Of a stretch of 64,000 bases of DNA, positions 63,693 through 64,000 are shown one piece after another. How positions within the stretch are numbered: position 1 is the stretch's first letter; each line of letters opens with the position of its first letter. The notes below the pieces were generated by a model, which saw nothing but the letters and a program-made list of their open reading frames with translations, did not search any database and was not told the origin of the DNA. The DNA comes from Glutamicibacter sp. MNS18. Its GTDB lineage: Bacteria; Actinomycetota; Actinomycetes; Actinomycetales; Micrococcaceae. The stretch is taken from positions 186,001 through 250,000 of the forward strand of contig NZ_JAPCHW010000004.1 in the NCBI RefSeq assembly GCF_026107515.2, in the 5' to 3' direction. Both the position numbers and the translations under genes were made by a program.

Positions 63693-64000
63693 CTAGGGGG
63701 TGGGGGACATCTCTGGGGAAGGGACGAACTTGGGAATGCGCAAGGTGATCAGTGTTCCTGCGCCCTCGGCCGTGTCAATGAGCAATCCGTGGCCGGGCCC
63801 GTAGATCTGACGCAGTCGCACGTCCACATTGCGCAATCCCACATGCAGGTTGGTGGTGGTTCCCGCCAACACCCGGGCGAGCTTTTCCGGATCCATTCCG
63901 GCCCCGTCATCCTCGACCTGGATGGAGGCATGCTGGCCCTCGTCGGTGGCGGTGATGCTGATCAGCCCACCACCGGGTTTGGCTTCCAGGCCATGGCGGA
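63693..64000 (-). CDS. LytS/BtsS-type sensor histidine kinase, C-terminal part (partial)
   Basis: The minus-strand frame is open to the window edge; only the last ~101 residues are present. They match the HATPase domain of LytS-type kinases: GLEAKPGGGLISI, VEDDGAGMDPEKL (ATP-lid Asp/Gly), VGLRNVDVRLRQIYGPGHGL and GAGTLITLRIPKF. The N-terminal sensor (membrane or GAF) lies outside the window, so the signal cannot be stated. It precedes the LytTR regulator by 26 nt; together they form a two-component system. Confidence 0.85.
   Translation of the reverse strand, partial: RHGLEAKPGGGLISITATDEGQHASIQVEDDGAGMDPEKLARVLAGTTTNLHVGLRNVDVRLRQIYGPGHGLLIDTAEGAGTLITLRIPKFVPSPEMSPTP

Overview
The window is GC-rich, densely packed chromosomal DNA from an actinobacterium. 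The protein families, the frequent GTG/TTG starts, a SAM-IV riboswitch, GatCAB and the rpsB-tsf-pyrH-frr-cdsA order fit a Micrococcaceae member (Arthrobacter/Glutamicibacter-like). That placement is inferred, not tested. Most of the window is core metabolism and information processing. Accessory character is limited to the tRNA-Asn-flanked segment near 46-49 kb, one HNH/DUF222 gene and one decayed phosphotransferase gene.

Layout. 0-3.2 kb (minus): a large unidentified protein cut by the left edge, then acyl-CoA carboxylase epsilon and beta subunits. 3.4-11.4 kb (plus): an SDR, biotin ligase, an overlapping PH-like membrane protein / class III adenylate cyclase / PP2C phosphatase operon, NAD-dependent DNA ligase and an inositol-monophosphatase-family enzyme. 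11.5-17.4 kb: nagB, an acetyltransferase, a lone maltokinase-cap protein and gatCAB. 17.5-19.7 kb: an acetyltransferase, an aminoglycoside-phosphotransferase-like pseudogene and a LysR regulator. 19.9-22.1 kb: threonine catabolism (tdh-kbl). 22.6-28.9 kb: HNH/DUF222 protein, thiol peroxidase, nagA with an APH-fold kinase, a CPBP-family membrane protein and a VOC protein. 29.1-31.9 kb: a SAM-IV riboswitch ahead of metY-metX. 32-41.4 kb: hydrolases, S4 protein, glyS, acetyltransferase, DMT transporter, MepB-like protein, LLM oxidoreductase and a DUF5671-like membrane pair. 41.5-46 kb: dusB, dgt, dnaG.

From 46 to 49.1 kb two identical tRNA-Asn genes, inside a perfect 86-bp direct repeat, bracket an MFS transporter and a divergent glycosyltransferase. 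Then come a DUF4190/4352-like protein, a holin-like protein, a DMT transporter overlapping a second glycosyltransferase, a CAT-anticodon tRNA, a second SGNH hydrolase and an M23 peptidase. The last 8 kb holds rpsB-tsf, pyrH-frr-cdsA, a DivIVA-like gene, and a minus-strand unit of LytS-type kinase, LytTR regulator, small membrane protein and sodium:solute symporter.

Themes. Amino-sugar use (nagA, nagB), threonine-to-glycine conversion and direct sulfhydrylation of homoserine are all encoded. Many genes start 6-7 bases after a TANNNT-like -10 hexamer and lack a spaced Shine-Dalgarno sequence, which suggests widespread leaderless mRNAs. Nearly every transcription unit ends in a long GC-rich hairpin, several of them perfect inverted repeats of 18-25 bp per arm.
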